Shown: positions 1-9,866 of the stretch, one piece after another
Layout of the letters: every line of letters starts with the position of its first letter
Numbering within the stretch: the first letter of the stretch is position 1
From: Rhodopirellula bahusiensis
GTDB lineage: Bacteria > Planctomycetota > Planctomycetia > Pirellulales > Pirellulaceae
DNA: 64,000 nucleotides
Direction: 5' to 3'
Assembly: GCF_002727185.1 (NCBI RefSeq)
Contig: NZ_NIZW01000022.1
Location: 55,556-119,555 of the forward strand
The notes under the pieces: generated by a model
Seen by the model: only the letters and a program-made list of their open reading frames with translations
Told to the model about the DNA's origin: nothing
Database searches by the model: none
Position numbers and translations under genes: made by a program

Positions 1-917
1 AGTTGTTCGAGACCGAATTGGAAGTCTTTTTTGTCGGTACCGGCACCGCCGCAAATTCGTTGGCCCTGTCCGCCGTGAACCGACCGGGTGGCTTTGTGCT
101 CTGCCACCGAGATGCGCACCTGATTGAAGATGAATGCGGTGCTCCCGAATTCTTTACATCGGGAGCCCGATTGGCGCCTGTCTCAGGTGACCTCGGGCGA
201 ATCAACCCGCGGTCTTTGCAAAAGCTGCTGAACCGCTTCGATCCAAACTTTGTTCATCACGGACAACCGATGGCGGTCAGCATCACGCAGGCGACCGAGG
301 TGGGCACGGTCTACAACGTCGATCAGCTGAAAGAGATCAGTGGAATTGTCCATGAGCACAATTTGCCGCTGCATATGGACGGGGCCCGTTTCGCGAATGC
401 ACTTGTTCATTTGGACCTGACGCCTGCGGAGATGACTTGGAAGGCAGGAGTGGACGTGTTGTCTTTTGGCGGAACAAAAAATGGTTGCTGGTGTGCTGAA
501 GCCATCATTTTTTTTCGCCCGGAGCTTGCCAAACAAATGCCGTTCATCCGAAAACGAGCGGCGCAGTTGTTTTCGAAAACACGATTCATTGCCGCTCAGT
601 TCCATGCCTATCTCGACGACGATCTTTGGCTCGGTTTGGCTCGTCACGCGAATGACATGGCTTCTCGATTGGCCGATGGGATTGAGAAATCTTCTGCCGC
701 AAACCTTGCCTGGCAAAACGAAACCAACGAAGTATTCGTGGTGATGGAAAAATCGCGAGCGGAAAGCCTGCAAGCCGCCGGCGCTCGTTTCTATCCTTGG
801 CCGACACCGAACGATTCGACGACCGACCCACCCGAGGGGCACGGGATGTATCGACTCGTGACCTCTTTTTGCACGGATTCGGCTGAAGTCGATCAATTCC
901 TGAGTTTGCTGGGGTAG
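1..917 (+). CDS. Low-specificity L-threonine aldolase-like PLP enzyme (5'-truncated by window edge)
   Basis: This is a fold-type I PLP enzyme of the beta-eliminating lyase/threonine aldolase family, which splits L-threonine or L-allo-threonine to glycine and acetaldehyde. The reading frame is open to the left edge. The visible 304 residues start inside the large domain at the conserved stretch GTGTAANSLAL, so about 40-45 N-terminal residues are missing. Further support comes from a HMDGARFANA motif (cofactor-contacting Asp) and FGGTKNG, which carries the Schiff-base lysine. The C-terminal domain is complete. It is followed by a response regulator on the same strand with a gap of roughly 65-80 bases. 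Family assignment is firm; the substrate (threonine or another beta-hydroxy amino acid) is inferred. Confidence 0.9.
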   Translation, partial: LFETELEVFFVGTGTAANSLALSAVNRPGGFVLCHRDAHLIEDECGAPEFFTSGARLAPVSGDLGRINPRSLQKLLNRFDPNFVHHGQPMAVSITQATEVGTVYNVDQLKEISGIVHEHNLPLHMDGARFANALVHLDLTPAEMTWKAGVDVLSFGGTKNGCWCAEAIIFFRPELAKQMPFIRKRAAQLFSKTRFIAAQFHAYLDDDLWLGLARHANDMASRLADGIEKSSAANLAWQNETNEVFVVMEKSRAESLQAAGARFYPWPTPNDSTTDPPEGHGMYRLVTSFCTDSAEVDQFLSLLG

Positions 918-981
918 TTCGCGTCTCGGTCCCGATCGTGTCCTAGGTTTGAGCGTACTATTGAATGCCGGCACTCATTTC

Positions 982-1926
982 ATGCAACGATCCAAACTCA
1001 TGCCTATTGAATCACTTCGTTTGTTGTTGGTCGAAGACAACGATTTGGACGCAATGTTCATCACACGGGTGTTTCAACGTTCGACGGTCATCCAAGCCCA
1101 GATTGAACGAGCGTCGTCGCTAGGCGAAGCGCTCGAGATGATTGATGAGACTGAATTTGACGTCGTCCTGTTGGACTTGGGATTGCCGGACAGCGATGGA
1201 CTGCAATCCATTCGCTCGATCCGCGAGAAAGTCACCTCCATTCCGATCGTGGTTCAAACTGGAGACGATCGGGTCGAAACGGGGTTCGCCGCGATCGAAG
1301 CGGGGGCGCAAGACTTCTTGTCAAAGAATGACTTGAAGGATCACTTGCTGACTCGTCTGACGATTCATGCAATCTTGAGACAGCGACAGATGTTGGAGCT
1401 CCAAGAGGCTTCGCTGCTGGATTCGATGACTGGTATCGCGAATCGTCGTCGATGTGATATTGAATTCAGACGCCGTTTGGAGATGCTTTCCCAAGGCGGT
1501 ACACCGTTCTGCGTTGCCATCGTCGACATCGATAACTTTAAGTTGATCAATGATTCAGGTGGACATGACTTGGGTGACGAGGTCATTTGTCAGGTCGGTA
1601 ATGAGCTACGCGACAGATGCCGGCCAGGCGATTTGGTGGCTCGAATCGGCGGCGAAGAGTTCGCGATCATCTTTGCGGACACGACCGTCGACGAACTTGG
1701 GAAGCTTCAACAGCGACATCGCCGAGCAATCGAAGCACTGGATTTCCAACGCGAAGGCATCAGTGTGACTGTCAGCATTGGTGGCACATGCGTTCTTTCG
1801 TCGGATAACAAACGATCTGCCTTCCGACGTGCCGACTCGGCTTTGTATGCCGCCAAGAAAGGCGGACGCAATCAATGCAAAATTGAAACGGTCGTTCGGC
1901 CTGCGATCAACGTTCACATTGCCTGA
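982..1926 (+). CDS. Response regulator with GGDEF (diguanylate cyclase) output domain
   Basis: An N-terminal receiver domain begins at LRLLLVEDND and has its phospho-acceptor Asp near residue 65 (VVLLDLGLPDSDG). A GGDEF domain follows with the active-site motif GGEEF near residues 223-227. The RPGD inhibitory-site motif (RxxD) sits exactly five residues before it, so product inhibition by c-di-GMP is expected. Family knowledge: these cytoplasmic proteins make c-di-GMP from two GTP when the receiver is phosphorylated. No kinase partner is adjacent. The start is uncertain: an ATG at 982, an ATG at 1000 and an upstream codon at 949 are all in frame, and no convincing ribosome site decides between them. 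It converges on the next gene with only six bases between stops. Confidence 0.9.
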   Translation: MQRSKLMPIESLRLLLVEDNDLDAMFITRVFQRSTVIQAQIERASSLGEALEMIDETEFDVVLLDLGLPDSDGLQSIRSIREKVTSIPIVVQTGDDRVETGFAAIEAGAQDFLSKNDLKDHLLTRLTIHAILRQRQMLELQEASLLDSMTGIANRRRCDIEFRRRLEMLSQGGTPFCVAIVDIDNFKLINDSGGHDLGDEVICQVGNELRDRCRPGDLVARIGGEEFAIIFADTTVDELGKLQQRHRRAIEALDFQREGISVTVSIGGTCVLSSDNKRSAFRRADSALYAAKKGGRNQCKIETVVRPAINVHIA

Positions 1927-1932
1927 ACTAAT

Positions 1933-3345
1933 TCAGTTGCGAATACCGAGTTTCGCTTCCATCTGTTCCAAAGAGATACCTTTGGTTTCTGGCAGCATCG
2001 TGATGACCCAAATTCCTTGCAGGACCATCATGAAGCAGAAGAACCCAAAGATTGCCGCGGGATGAAAAGCGTCGACGACGCTTGGGAAAACCAACGTCAG
2101 CAGCGCCGCGAAAATCCAGTGCGTGAAGCTGCCCAGCGACTGCCCCGCGGCACGATGCTCGTTGGGAAAGACTTCTGAAATCAGCACCCAAATCACGGCC
2201 CCCTGCCCCATCGCGTGCGCCGCGATGAAGGCGAAGATGCACACCGGAACGATGCTGAATGTTTCCGATTGAAACGCGTACGCGCACGTTCCGAGCGATA
2301 GGATGTAACCCGCTGATCCGATCAACAACAACGTGCGACGGCCCAATCGGTCGATCAGATACAAACCAACGAACGTGAAGATCAGGTTGGTCACGCCGAT
2401 TCCAATCGATTTCAGCAAAGCGGTCTGCTCGCCCATTCCTGCCAACTCAAAAATTCGCGGTGAGAAGTACAGAATCGCATTGATCCCAGAAAGCTGATTG
2501 AAGAAGGCAACCAAGAATGCGATTGAAATTGGCGTGAACAATCGCCGGCTCCAAAACGGCTCGGCGGGAGTCAGATCCGACTCGGCACGAACAGAGGCGA
2601 CGATCTCATCAACCGTTTGTTGGATTTCAGCATCAGATGCTTCTGGACGAAGTCGTTTCAAGACGGAGGTTCCAGCCGCAATGTCTTTCTTGACAGCGAT
2701 CAACCATCGAGGACTGGATGGCAATTGGAAACACAAGGCAGTGAATATCAAAGCGGGGATCGATTCCACCGCCAACATCCATCGCCACGCGTTTTCGGTT
2801 CCATAAGAACCAATCAGATAGTTCGATGCGAATGCGATCAGGATTCCGAAGACGATGTTGAATTGAAACAACCCCGTCAGCGTTCCGCGTTGTTCGGGTG
2901 GCGAGATTTCAGAGATGAACAGCGGAGCAGCGACGGTCGAAATTCCGACACCCACACCGCCGATGAATCGGGCGATCATGAACGAGAAAACGTCGGTCGC
3001 CAAACCTGACCAGATGGCCGATACCAAGTACAAAATTCCGATCCAGAGCAATGTCGTTTTGCGTCCGAATTTGTCAGTCGGCCAACCGCCGACCAGAGAG
3101 CCGATGACGGTTCCCCACAAGGCGGCGCTCAACGCGAGTCCGTGTTGAAAGTCACCCAGTGCCCACAATCCTTGAATGGCTTTCTCCGCTCCGGATATGA
3201 CAACTGTGTCAAAGCCGAACAGAAAACCCGCCAAGGACGATGTCAGACTCCAAAGGAAAACACGCTGGTTCAATTTCAATTGCCTGATGGTGGAACGTTG
3301 ACCGCCGGATGCATGCCGTTCGGCCGTCGTTCCAAAGTCTAACAA
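1933..3345 (-). CDS. MFS sugar porter (sugar:H+ symporter family)
   Basis: This is a twelve-helix major facilitator of the sugar porter family. Motifs seen are the loop 2-3 signature TDKFGRKT, a PSSPRWL version of the family PESPRWL motif, a second DRLGRR signature between helices 8 and 9, and the family C-terminal signature PETKG. These imply proton-coupled uptake of a hexose or pentose; the substrate cannot be read from sequence. The open frame runs back to 3498, but that part overlaps the upstream antiporter gene out of frame. The best start is a TTG at 3345, four bases after that gene's stop, which gives 470 residues; another TTG lies further in. The tight spacing suggests co-transcription with the dab operon, although a sugar carrier is an unexpected member. 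Confidence 0.88.
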   Translation of the reverse strand: MLDFGTTAERHASGGQRSTIRQLKLNQRVFLWSLTSSLAGFLFGFDTVVISGAEKAIQGLWALGDFQHGLALSAALWGTVIGSLVGGWPTDKFGRKTTLLWIGILYLVSAIWSGLATDVFSFMIARFIGGVGVGISTVAAPLFISEISPPEQRGTLTGLFQFNIVFGILIAFASNYLIGSYGTENAWRWMLAVESIPALIFTALCFQLPSSPRWLIAVKKDIAAGTSVLKRLRPEASDAEIQQTVDEIVASVRAESDLTPAEPFWSRRLFTPISIAFLVAFFNQLSGINAILYFSPRIFELAGMGEQTALLKSIGIGVTNLIFTFVGLYLIDRLGRRTLLLIGSAGYILSLGTCAYAFQSETFSIVPVCIFAFIAAHAMGQGAVIWVLISEVFPNEHRAAGQSLGSFTHWIFAALLTLVFPSVVDAFHPAAIFGFFCFMMVLQGIWVITMLPETKGISLEQMEAKLGIRN

Positions 3346-3349
3346 GACT

Positions 3350-4807
3350 TCAGTCAGGTATGTTTGCCGCTGCCGCTGCGTGCGGGTGCGGCGTGGGTTC
3401 GACCGGCACGTCTTCAATCGACGCGTCGTGACGCAAACGCGTGAGCTCTTTCGCCGCGTGATAGCGAGACGAAATGCCGGGTTGTGGGTACAAGCCACCG
3501 CCGAGCAACAAGACCGTCAAAAGCAAGATCGCGAATCGCTCCGCGGGGCGGGCTCGCATCGAGATCAAAGTTCGATTTTCTCTGCCGGTGAAAACGCGAA
3601 AGTACGCGAGCAGAACTGCGATTCCGCACAAGGCTGTCGCGATCACCACCATCGTTCCAACGAACGGATAGACCTCCACCGCGCCTTCGATCAGGAGCTC
3701 CATTCCCACGAACCCGACAGTCGCCGGAAAACCGATCGAAGCGAGTCCGGTCAACAAGAAAAAACCTGCCAACATCGGCATCTGTGGATAAAGACCATGG
3801 AACTCGTCCAGAGAGAACCGCGAGATTCTGGCCTCGATGCATCGCAGCGTGATCCCAAACCCGGTCAACGACATCGCCACTGACAACCACAAACTCAGTG
3901 CACCCGTCAAACCAATGGGTGTGACCAATTCCAATCCAACCAGAATCAACGAGGACTGCGATAGCAGCAAGAAACAAAACATTCGCCGGGCATCCGACTG
4001 CACCAACGCCATTGCTCCGGCATAGACAGCCGTGAACAACGACAACACAGCGATACTTTGCAATGCCCAGGAAGGAGCAATCGGCAAAACTAAACGCATC
4101 ACGGCGTACGCGCCCACCAAAGGAGTCGTTTGCAAAATCGCAGTGCCAAAGGTTGCCTTGTCAAACAGATCCGTCATCCACAAGTGCAACGGGAAGATGC
4201 CACTGCGAAGCAAACCGGCGGCTGTTAGCAACGCACCCGGAATCAGGATGGCCGACGAACTCGCGTCCACCAACGTCAGTCCTCCGTAGCCGACAATGAG
4301 CAGTCCCGCGAACAATCCCATGTGCAGACAATAAATTCGCGAGCATCGTTGCCGCCTTCTCAACTCTAGCAATGGCGGAATGGTGGATGCAATCAGCAAT
4401 GCGATCAATGCCCATGACGCACGACAGCTGAAGGTCGCCAACACCAACGACTCAGAGATCAACGCCAGTTCCAACGAGAACCGGGGCGCTTTGGTGCGAA
4501 GCGTTGATAGCACAATGACCATGAAAATCAAAGCGGCCAACGGCAGCTGGAACGCGCTCAGCTCATCAATCACAAACACATCCGGCGGAAAGATCCAACT
4601 CAGGAAGGGCCAGTGATCGTGAGCCTCAAATGCCCCGACCCAGGTGAAGTCGACCAGTTCACCGATGGTGAGCAACAAGGTCACGACGCACACGACAACC
4701 GTGTCACGCAGCGCGCGTTCACTATTGCTGCGGAGTTGCAGCCACACTGCTCCGAGTAGTGGAGCGAGAATCGAACACTCGATCCAAGGAAAATGCAGTT
4801 CAGACAA
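3350..4807 (-). CDS. NuoL/NuoM/MrpD-like proton-translocating membrane subunit, third gene of dab operon
   Basis: This 485-residue, very hydrophobic protein has about 13-14 predicted helices and the layout of the antiporter-like subunits of complex I and Mrp antiporters. That includes the stretch LRSGIFPLHLWMTDLFDKA, which corresponds to the conserved helix 7-8 region (SGLFPFHxWLPxA). It follows dabB by 12 bases and precedes the MFS gene by 4, so it is probably in the same transcript. Family knowledge: DAB systems need DabA plus one such subunit, DabB. A second homologous subunit could extend the proton path or assemble as a hetero-oligomer (inference). It is not a full NADH dehydrogenase, since no other nuo genes are nearby. 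Confidence 0.82.
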   Translation of the reverse strand: MSELHFPWIECSILAPLLGAVWLQLRSNSERALRDTVVVCVVTLLLTIGELVDFTWVGAFEAHDHWPFLSWIFPPDVFVIDELSAFQLPLAALIFMVIVLSTLRTKAPRFSLELALISESLVLATFSCRASWALIALLIASTIPPLLELRRRQRCSRIYCLHMGLFAGLLIVGYGGLTLVDASSSAILIPGALLTAAGLLRSGIFPLHLWMTDLFDKATFGTAILQTTPLVGAYAVMRLVLPIAPSWALQSIAVLSLFTAVYAGAMALVQSDARRMFCFLLLSQSSLILVGLELVTPIGLTGALSLWLSVAMSLTGFGITLRCIEARISRFSLDEFHGLYPQMPMLAGFFLLTGLASIGFPATVGFVGMELLIEGAVEVYPFVGTMVVIATALCGIAVLLAYFRVFTGRENRTLISMRARPAERFAILLLTVLLLGGGLYPQPGISSRYHAAKELTRLRHDASIEDVPVEPTPHPHAAAAANIPD

Positions 4808-4819
4808 CGAAGGGATTCC

Positions 4820-6229
4820 CTAGGCGGCGGTTGAGATATCTTGTGAAGTGTTGTCGTCGAAGCCCGACGAGTCAGTCTCTGTCTTCGCGATGGGTTCCCG
4901 TGAAAGGAAACGGGTGATTCGGCCTTCCCATTCGTTGCAGGTTCGGAAGCAACTCACGAAAGGTGCCGCGATCCAGCGGTCCAATGCGATGTCCATGAAG
5001 CCTCGATCGAATCCGAATCGATAGCACCAATGCTGGATGGATTGAGGCAACCAACGCACGCCAGACCAAGGTGGTTGTTGCAAACGAGCGCCAATCTTGT
5101 TTTCGAGATCGTTGTAGTCGCGAAGCAGCGTCGGTGCACGCAGCAATTGCATGGTTCGCAAAGTCGCGTGTCCCATGATGTGAATGAGCGCGAGGTAACG
5201 CAGGCCCAACCCAATCTCAACGACGATGATTCCGACTTGGGTGAGGGACGCAAACGCGAGCGAGGTTTTCACGTCGTTCTGAACTCGGGACATCAACGCG
5301 CCCGCAATCGCGGAGATCGTTCCGAGCGACAGCACCATCATCTGCAACGCGAAAGAGGCTTCGATCAAAGGACTGAGCCGAAGCAATAGGTACGCGCCCA
5401 AGTGAACCGACAGTGCGCCGTAGAAGATGGCACTCGACGGTGTTGGTCCTTCCATTGCCCGTGGCAGCCAACCGCTGAACGGAAACAAGGCAGATTTTCC
5501 CGCCGCACCAATCAATAGCAAAGATCCAACCAGCAAAGCTTGGGAAGACGTTACCGCCGCCGTTCCTTCCGGCCAGATACCCGAGTTCATCAACCCACCA
5601 AAATCGCCCTCGCCAACCATGTGGTGCATCGTGATGGAAGCAATCAACAAAGCCGCATCAGAGAGGCGGTAGATCGTCCAAACTCGTTGTCCATTTCGGA
5701 CCGGGTTTTCGCGTTCGTGGAAGTAAGCGATCAAGAGCGCTGACGACAGACCGACCATCTCCCAGCCAACAAACAACGTTTCGATGGTGCCCGCCAAGGA
5801 GGAGAGCACCATCCCGCAATAGAAGATCGCGTAGAACAAAAAGAATCGAGCAAAGCCTTGCTCGCGGTGCAGATACCGCCGAGTGAATTCGCCGACGACG
5901 CCACACAAAACGCATGAGAGCATCAGGAAAGGGATGCTCAGCCGATCGAACGTGAACTTCAAATGAAAGTGAAAGGCTTGCTCAGGAATCGTGACCCAGT
6001 TTCCAAACTCGATCGGCACATTGCGAATTCCCGTCGCCAACATGGTGATCAGAATTGCAATCGCAGGCAGCAAAGATAGCAGCACGGACGTCTGAGTGAG
6101 ACGAACAGTTGTCGTTTCGCTAAGCGGTCGATTGAACAGCAGAGCCAGTCCCATCACCGCCAGCAGCAACACGGGGCTGGCGACGACAGCGGTTCCCGAT
6201 ACGTGAAAGAAGATCTCCAACGCGTTCAT
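4820..6229 (-). CDS. dabB: DabB-type membrane subunit of DAB inorganic-carbon accumulation complex (NuoL-like)
   Basis: This is a 469-residue polytopic protein of the proton-conducting antiporter family. Conserved blocks include [14 protein letters not shown] and the [22 protein letters not shown] region (helices 7-8, quinone-oxidoreductase family). In DAB systems DabB anchors DabA to the membrane and couples cation flow to CO2 hydration. The start was set at the ATG at 6229, because it overlaps the dabA stop by four bases (ATGA) and the upstream in-frame extension lies inside dabA. The C-terminal 100 or so residues after [18 protein letters not shown] are soluble-looking and typical of the DabB branch that pairs with DUF2309 proteins. 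The identification relies on the family plus the adjacent dabA. Confidence 0.9.
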   Translation of the reverse strand: MNALEIFFHVSGTAVVASPVLLLAVMGLALLFNRPLSETTTVRLTQTSVLLSLLPAIAILITMLATGIRNVPIEFGNWVTIPEQAFHFHLKFTFDRLSIPFLMLSCVLCGVVGEFTRRYLHREQGFARFFLFYAIFYCGMVLSSLAGTIETLFVGWEMVGLSSALLIAYFHERENPVRNGQRVWTIYRLSDAALLIASITMHHMVGEGDFGGLMNSGIWPEGTAAVTSSQALLVGSLLLIGAAGKSALFPFSGWLPRAMEGPTPSSAIFYGALSVHLGAYLLLRLSPLIEASFALQMMVLSLGTISAIAGALMSRVQNDVKTSLAFASLTQVGIIVVEIGLGLRYLALIHIMGHATLRTMQLLRAPTLLRDYNDLENKIGARLQQPPWSGVRWLPQSIQHWCYRFGFDRGFMDIALDRWIAAPFVSCFRTCNEWEGRITRFLSREPIAKTETDSSGFDDNTSQDISTAA

Positions 6230-9200
6230 GCCAAAGCTCCTGCTGCACTCGCGTTGGATTCGGAGGAGTTCATGGGTTGGTCGCTTTCCGGTTCTTGAAT
6301 GGTTGCAAAGCCAAGGTGGTCTCGTTGGCCTCGATACCAATGCATTGACGATTGCACGGTCGGAAGCTGCATGTCGGAAACCAAGTGCGGTTCGAAGTGT
6401 CCATCGACATAGCGTTGGATGGCGGAGGTGGAAGGATCGATGATCGCAAGCTGAACCCAGTTGCCTTCGACCATTCTCCGGATGCCTTCGTTTTCGACGA
6501 TGATCCGGCTCAGCATCTCCGCAGTGGTCTCGATGACAAACAGAATCCGCATCGGTTCATGAATCTCAACCATTTGTTGCGACAACCCGGGTCTCAAATC
6601 GCTGGCCGCACCTGTCATGACGCCAACCATCGACGCCACGTTGTGCGGCAACTTGGATCCGCAACCGTAGCCCTCCACATCAACGGTGGAGAAGTAGTAT
6701 TCCAAACTGATGCCGCCACAAACCGGAATGGCTGCTTGCAAGATGCGGGTGAGAATGTGTCCGTGTTTATCGTCCACCGCGGGGTCGTATTCCGTGACGA
6801 ACGCTCTTCGGTCCATGAACAAACCGCGTGACCAATCGCGACGTCCCACTGTCACGAGCGCGTTGGTTGCATGGTTGTATTCCGGTCGGGCTTGCGATAG
6901 ATCTTCCGCACGTTCTTCGACATGCTCGAGGGCTTCTTGGGGCGTCAAACCCAACGGAGCTGACTCGAATCGACGGGATCGTTCGTGAGCGTTGCGTGCT
7001 CGCGTTTCAATGATGTCCGATTCGATCCCTCGGAACAATTCACGATGCGATCGCGGCAATAGATCGAGGTCGTAGTAGTCCACATCGTCATTGCAAGTGT
7101 TGTGGTAGGCGCCGACGAAACGGACTTCATCGGGCAATTCGATACCCAGTTGAGAAACGCGCCGGCGGACTCGCGGGTCGTTGGCCATCATCGCGAATGC
7201 TCGGGCGTTGGGGCCGCCTCGGCCGCCACTGCATGCTCCGCAGTTGTAGGCGGATTCATGTGGGTTGTTCAGGCTACCGCTGCCATGTCCAAAGAAGACG
7301 ATGATCGGCGGGAAATCCTTGACCATCCCGATGTCTTGCAGGATGCGAACAACGATTTGAGACATCTCGTCGAGGCTGTATCCCATGGATTCGGGATCGG
7401 AACCGGGGTTGTTGCCCAGTCGTTCGAGATGCAGTTCAGTCGCAGGTGGACGAACTAAGCTGCCCATCGACTCACGGATTTGCGATGTCAAACGAGGTGC
7501 CAAAATGCGAGCGACCATCGGGACCGTCGCGATGGCACCAAACAACCCCGTGACCCAACCACCGATCAAAGTCCGGGAGTTTTGGTGCACTTGGTGAGCG
7601 AACCATCCCAGGCGTCTTCGTCGGACGGCTCGTCGTTCACCCGCCGCCATCGAGGAAAATAGAGGTTCTTCGCGAACGTAGTGTTGCGGTTCGACGATCG
7701 CAGGACACAAAGGACGAAAGCTCGCGTGGTCGGCGCCTTGGTAATACATCGCGACGGCAAAGAACCCAGCCGCCGACGCCGTGCGGCACTGCGGAGCGAC
7801 TTCTTCCAGATGACGACGGAACGATTCTTCGCGATCATCGATGCAAAAAATCGCAGCGTAAGCGGGGCGTTTTGTGGGAGAAGTCAGTTCACGACGACGA
7901 CCCGAATGAATGGAAATCGCATCGAGAGCTTGATTCGCGTAGTGACGCTCGTAAGCGGCATGCAGCAAGCGACGGCGATCCAGCGACGGAAACGATTCAA
8001 TCTCAGAGATTAAACAACGCCACTGTGCGGCTGACATGTTCAGCAATTGTTCGGGAGTCCATCCTCCCAATTGAGCCAGTTGAAATACGGTGTGCGTTCG
8101 AGAACGAGGCGATGACGAGGACCGAGATGTCGCGGATCTCAAAGCGAGGCGACAGATCTCGCTTGCCGTTTCAACTTTGAACTTCGATTTCCCAAAGTGT
8201 TCCACCGCTTGAGTCAGCAAGATCAAACGAATGGCCAAGTACTCATTGAGTGACCTTTTCGGGATTGGGTGCTGCAAGAACGGACTGTTCGTTTCCATCT
8301 GCCAAATCATGCCGGCCCAACCTCGCAGTGTGAGCAAACATTCCGACAGGAAACGTTCGCACTCGGCGTTCGGAATGCCAAGCTCGTCGAGTGACTGAGT
8401 GATGCTTTGAATCGACTCCCATTCGGCGGACTGAACTTTGCGCAGAGAGGTTTCGATTCCTTTCATCCAGTCCGGACGGATTGCCCATCGGCCTAGGAAC
8501 AATCCAGCAAATGCCTTGGCAAATCCCTCCTCGCGTTCAGGTAGCGCCCAATCCGCGAATCCCTGGTCGAGGAAGCTGCCGCAGAAGCGAATCAAAACGT
8601 CATCGATCTTCGTGTTCAGGTCGACTCCCAGTTCGTTCAGCATCAATTGATGGAACGAATCAACGCTCTCCTCCGCTGGTCGTTGCACTTCCGCTTTCTC
8701 AACGCCTTGTTGGCATGCTTCCCACAAGGCGTGCAATACGAACGATTCCCATTGCTGGTCATTCCATTGGTGAATTTTGGATTCGCCTGCTTCTTTCAGT
8801 CGATCTCGCAGCGAAGCGGGAAGAGACGAGGTCCGGCTCGACGGACCCGCGGATGCCGCGTCAGAGTTCGCGATCGGTTCCAGGTGACGCATCACCCAAC
8901 CACGGGTTTGCGTGATCGTTTTTTCGCGATATGGCGTGGGCACTTCGTCCCGAAACCGGTCCAGCAATTTTGTCTCGGCCAGCATCCAACTCAAACCTGA
9001 TTCAGGCAATGGCTGGAGCTCCGTTTGCAGCATCGACAAACGCAACGTGTAGCGTGTTCCGAACGTCGCCACCAGTTTGTCTGCGTCGTCTTGCAAGTCA
9101 GCCATCAAGACTTCGCGAAGGTCTTCACGACTGATGCGACCTCGCAAGAGTTCTTCGTGATAACGTTCTTCGCTGAGGTAAGGCTCGCAACCAAAACGAC

Positions 9201-9483
9201 GTCCACCTTCAATCACGGCTTCTTCAAATGGCAGGTCCTCGAAGGCGTGCAATGTGTTGTGGTGAACGAACACCGAGATCGGTCCTTGCGCCGGCAGGAA
9301 GTGACGCGCGTGCTCGATCGCTTGCACGACATCCGCTTCTTGGTGCTTGGCGTTTGGTTGCGTTTCTTCGTGGGATTCCGAATGCGTTGAGTCGCCGGTG
9401 TATTGCGTTTTGGTATTTGGTTCGTGACCTTCGTTGGGTGTGCTGCCGGACGCGATGGAGTCGGGCGAAGTGGGGTGATTCAT
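6226..9483 (-). CDS. dabA: DabA (DUF2309), vectorial carbonic anhydrase-like subunit of the DAB complex
   Basis: This is a 1085-residue protein of the DUF2309/UPF0753 family. It contains [17 protein letters not shown] near the N terminus and the zinc-site motifs CIDDRE (Cys547, Asp549), GHGSGS (His733) and YNCGAC (Cys748). The His-to-Cys spacing of 15 is the same as between His524 and Cys539 in the characterised Halothiobacillus protein, so all four proposed catalytic and metal ligands are present. The role known for the family is one-way hydration of CO2 to bicarbonate in the cytoplasm, energised through DabB. The protein is longer than the roughly 800-residue archetype. The first 55 or so residues are low-complexity and polar. 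The chosen ATG at 9483 could be replaced by an in-frame ATG at 9558. A sigma-54-type promoter and paired dyads lie upstream. Confidence 0.93.
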   Translation of the reverse strand: MNHPTSPDSIASGSTPNEGHEPNTKTQYTGDSTHSESHEETQPNAKHQEADVVQAIEHARHFLPAQGPISVFVHHNTLHAFEDLPFEEAVIEGGRRFGCEPYLSEERYHEELLRGRISREDLREVLMADLQDDADKLVATFGTRYTLRLSMLQTELQPLPESGLSWMLAETKLLDRFRDEVPTPYREKTITQTRGWVMRHLEPIANSDAASAGPSSRTSSLPASLRDRLKEAGESKIHQWNDQQWESFVLHALWEACQQGVEKAEVQRPAEESVDSFHQLMLNELGVDLNTKIDDVLIRFCGSFLDQGFADWALPEREEGFAKAFAGLFLGRWAIRPDWMKGIETSLRKVQSAEWESIQSITQSLDELGIPNAECERFLSECLLTLRGWAGMIWQMETNSPFLQHPIPKRSLNEYLAIRLILLTQAVEHFGKSKFKVETASEICRLALRSATSRSSSSPRSRTHTVFQLAQLGGWTPEQLLNMSAAQWRCLISEIESFPSLDRRRLLHAAYERHYANQALDAISIHSGRRRELTSPTKRPAYAAIFCIDDREESFRRHLEEVAPQCRTASAAGFFAVAMYYQGADHASFRPLCPAIVEPQHYVREEPLFSSMAAGERRAVRRRRLGWFAHQVHQNSRTLIGGWVTGLFGAIATVPMVARILAPRLTSQIRESMGSLVRPPATELHLERLGNNPGSDPESMGYSLDEMSQIVVRILQDIGMVKDFPPIIVFFGHGSGSLNNPHESAYNCGACSGGRGGPNARAFAMMANDPRVRRRVSQLGIELPDEVRFVGAYHNTCNDDVDYYDLDLLPRSHRELFRGIESDIIETRARNAHERSRRFESAPLGLTPQEALEHVEERAEDLSQARPEYNHATNALVTVGRRDWSRGLFMDRRAFVTEYDPAVDDKHGHILTRILQAAIPVCGGISLEYYFSTVDVEGYGCGSKLPHNVASMVGVMTGAASDLRPGLSQQMVEIHEPMRILFVIETTAEMLSRIIVENEGIRRMVEGNWVQLAIIDPSTSAIQRYVDGHFEPHLVSDMQLPTVQSSMHWYRGQRDHLGFATIQEPESDQPMNSSESNASAAGALA

Positions 9484-9661
9484 GCGTGGTACATCTGGCC
9501 GGCAGGCGTTGCACGCGAAATCCAAACCTGAGAACCAAGAAAGGCGGGCAGAAAACAAATTTGCCGAATGACCAAGAGGGCCACGTCATGCATGCAGGTT
9601 CCTGGCACCTTTTTGCGAGAGTTCTGGTGGCGTGCCTGAGAAAACAGAAGTTCGTTTCAAA

Positions 9662-9677
9662 AGCACGTGTTGTGCCA
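9662..9677 (-). promoter_or_regulatory. Sigma-54 (-24/-12) promoter for the dab operon
   Basis: Read on the minus strand this is TGGCACAACACGTGCT. It matches the RpoN consensus TGGCACG-N4-TTGCW at 10 of 12 informative positions, with GG and GC at the required 10-base spacing. It points toward dabA; the expected transcript start is near 9650, leaving a leader of about 165 bases to the ATG at 9483. An NtrC-type activator is encoded next door. Confidence 0.72.
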
Positions 9678-9786
9678 AGGGCGGTTCTGGGTGAAAACGA
9701 ACGTGGCTTGCGAGCTGGAACAGCGGTAAAGACGATGTTTTTGACCGCCTGCCATTTTCGCTGACTTCCGATTCTGTGCTTTGGTG

Positions 9787-9823
9787 TGCAGGATTTTGCA
9801 CGCATCTTCTGCAACTCCTTGCA
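9787..9823. promoter_or_regulatory. Paired activator dyads (TGCA-N6-TGCA x2) upstream of dabA and the sensor kinase gene
   Basis: Two boxes of identical format, TGCA-N6-TGCA, lie at 9787-9800 and 9810-9823. Their centres are 23 bases apart, about two helical turns. They lie 110-160 bases upstream of the dabA -24/-12 element, the normal range for enhancers of NtrC-family activators, and 45 bases ahead of the kinase ATG. The same pair occurs upstream of sulP. The rest of the divergent region 9484-9866 holds the dabA leader and no gene that I can support. Confidence 0.65.
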
Positions 9824-9866
9824 CGATCACCGCGAATGAACCTGTCCTTTCAACCACGCGATCTCG

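Noticed and set aside
3346..3498. N-terminal extension of the MFS protein.
   Set aside because: It is out-of-frame read-through of the upstream antiporter gene and carries no transporter character.
9603..9616. TGGCAC-N4-TTGC on the plus strand, resembling a sigma-54 promoter toward the sensor kinase.
   Set aside because: GG and GC are 9 bases apart instead of 10, and the enhancer-like dyads would lie downstream of it. The minus-strand site at 9662-9677 has correct spacing.
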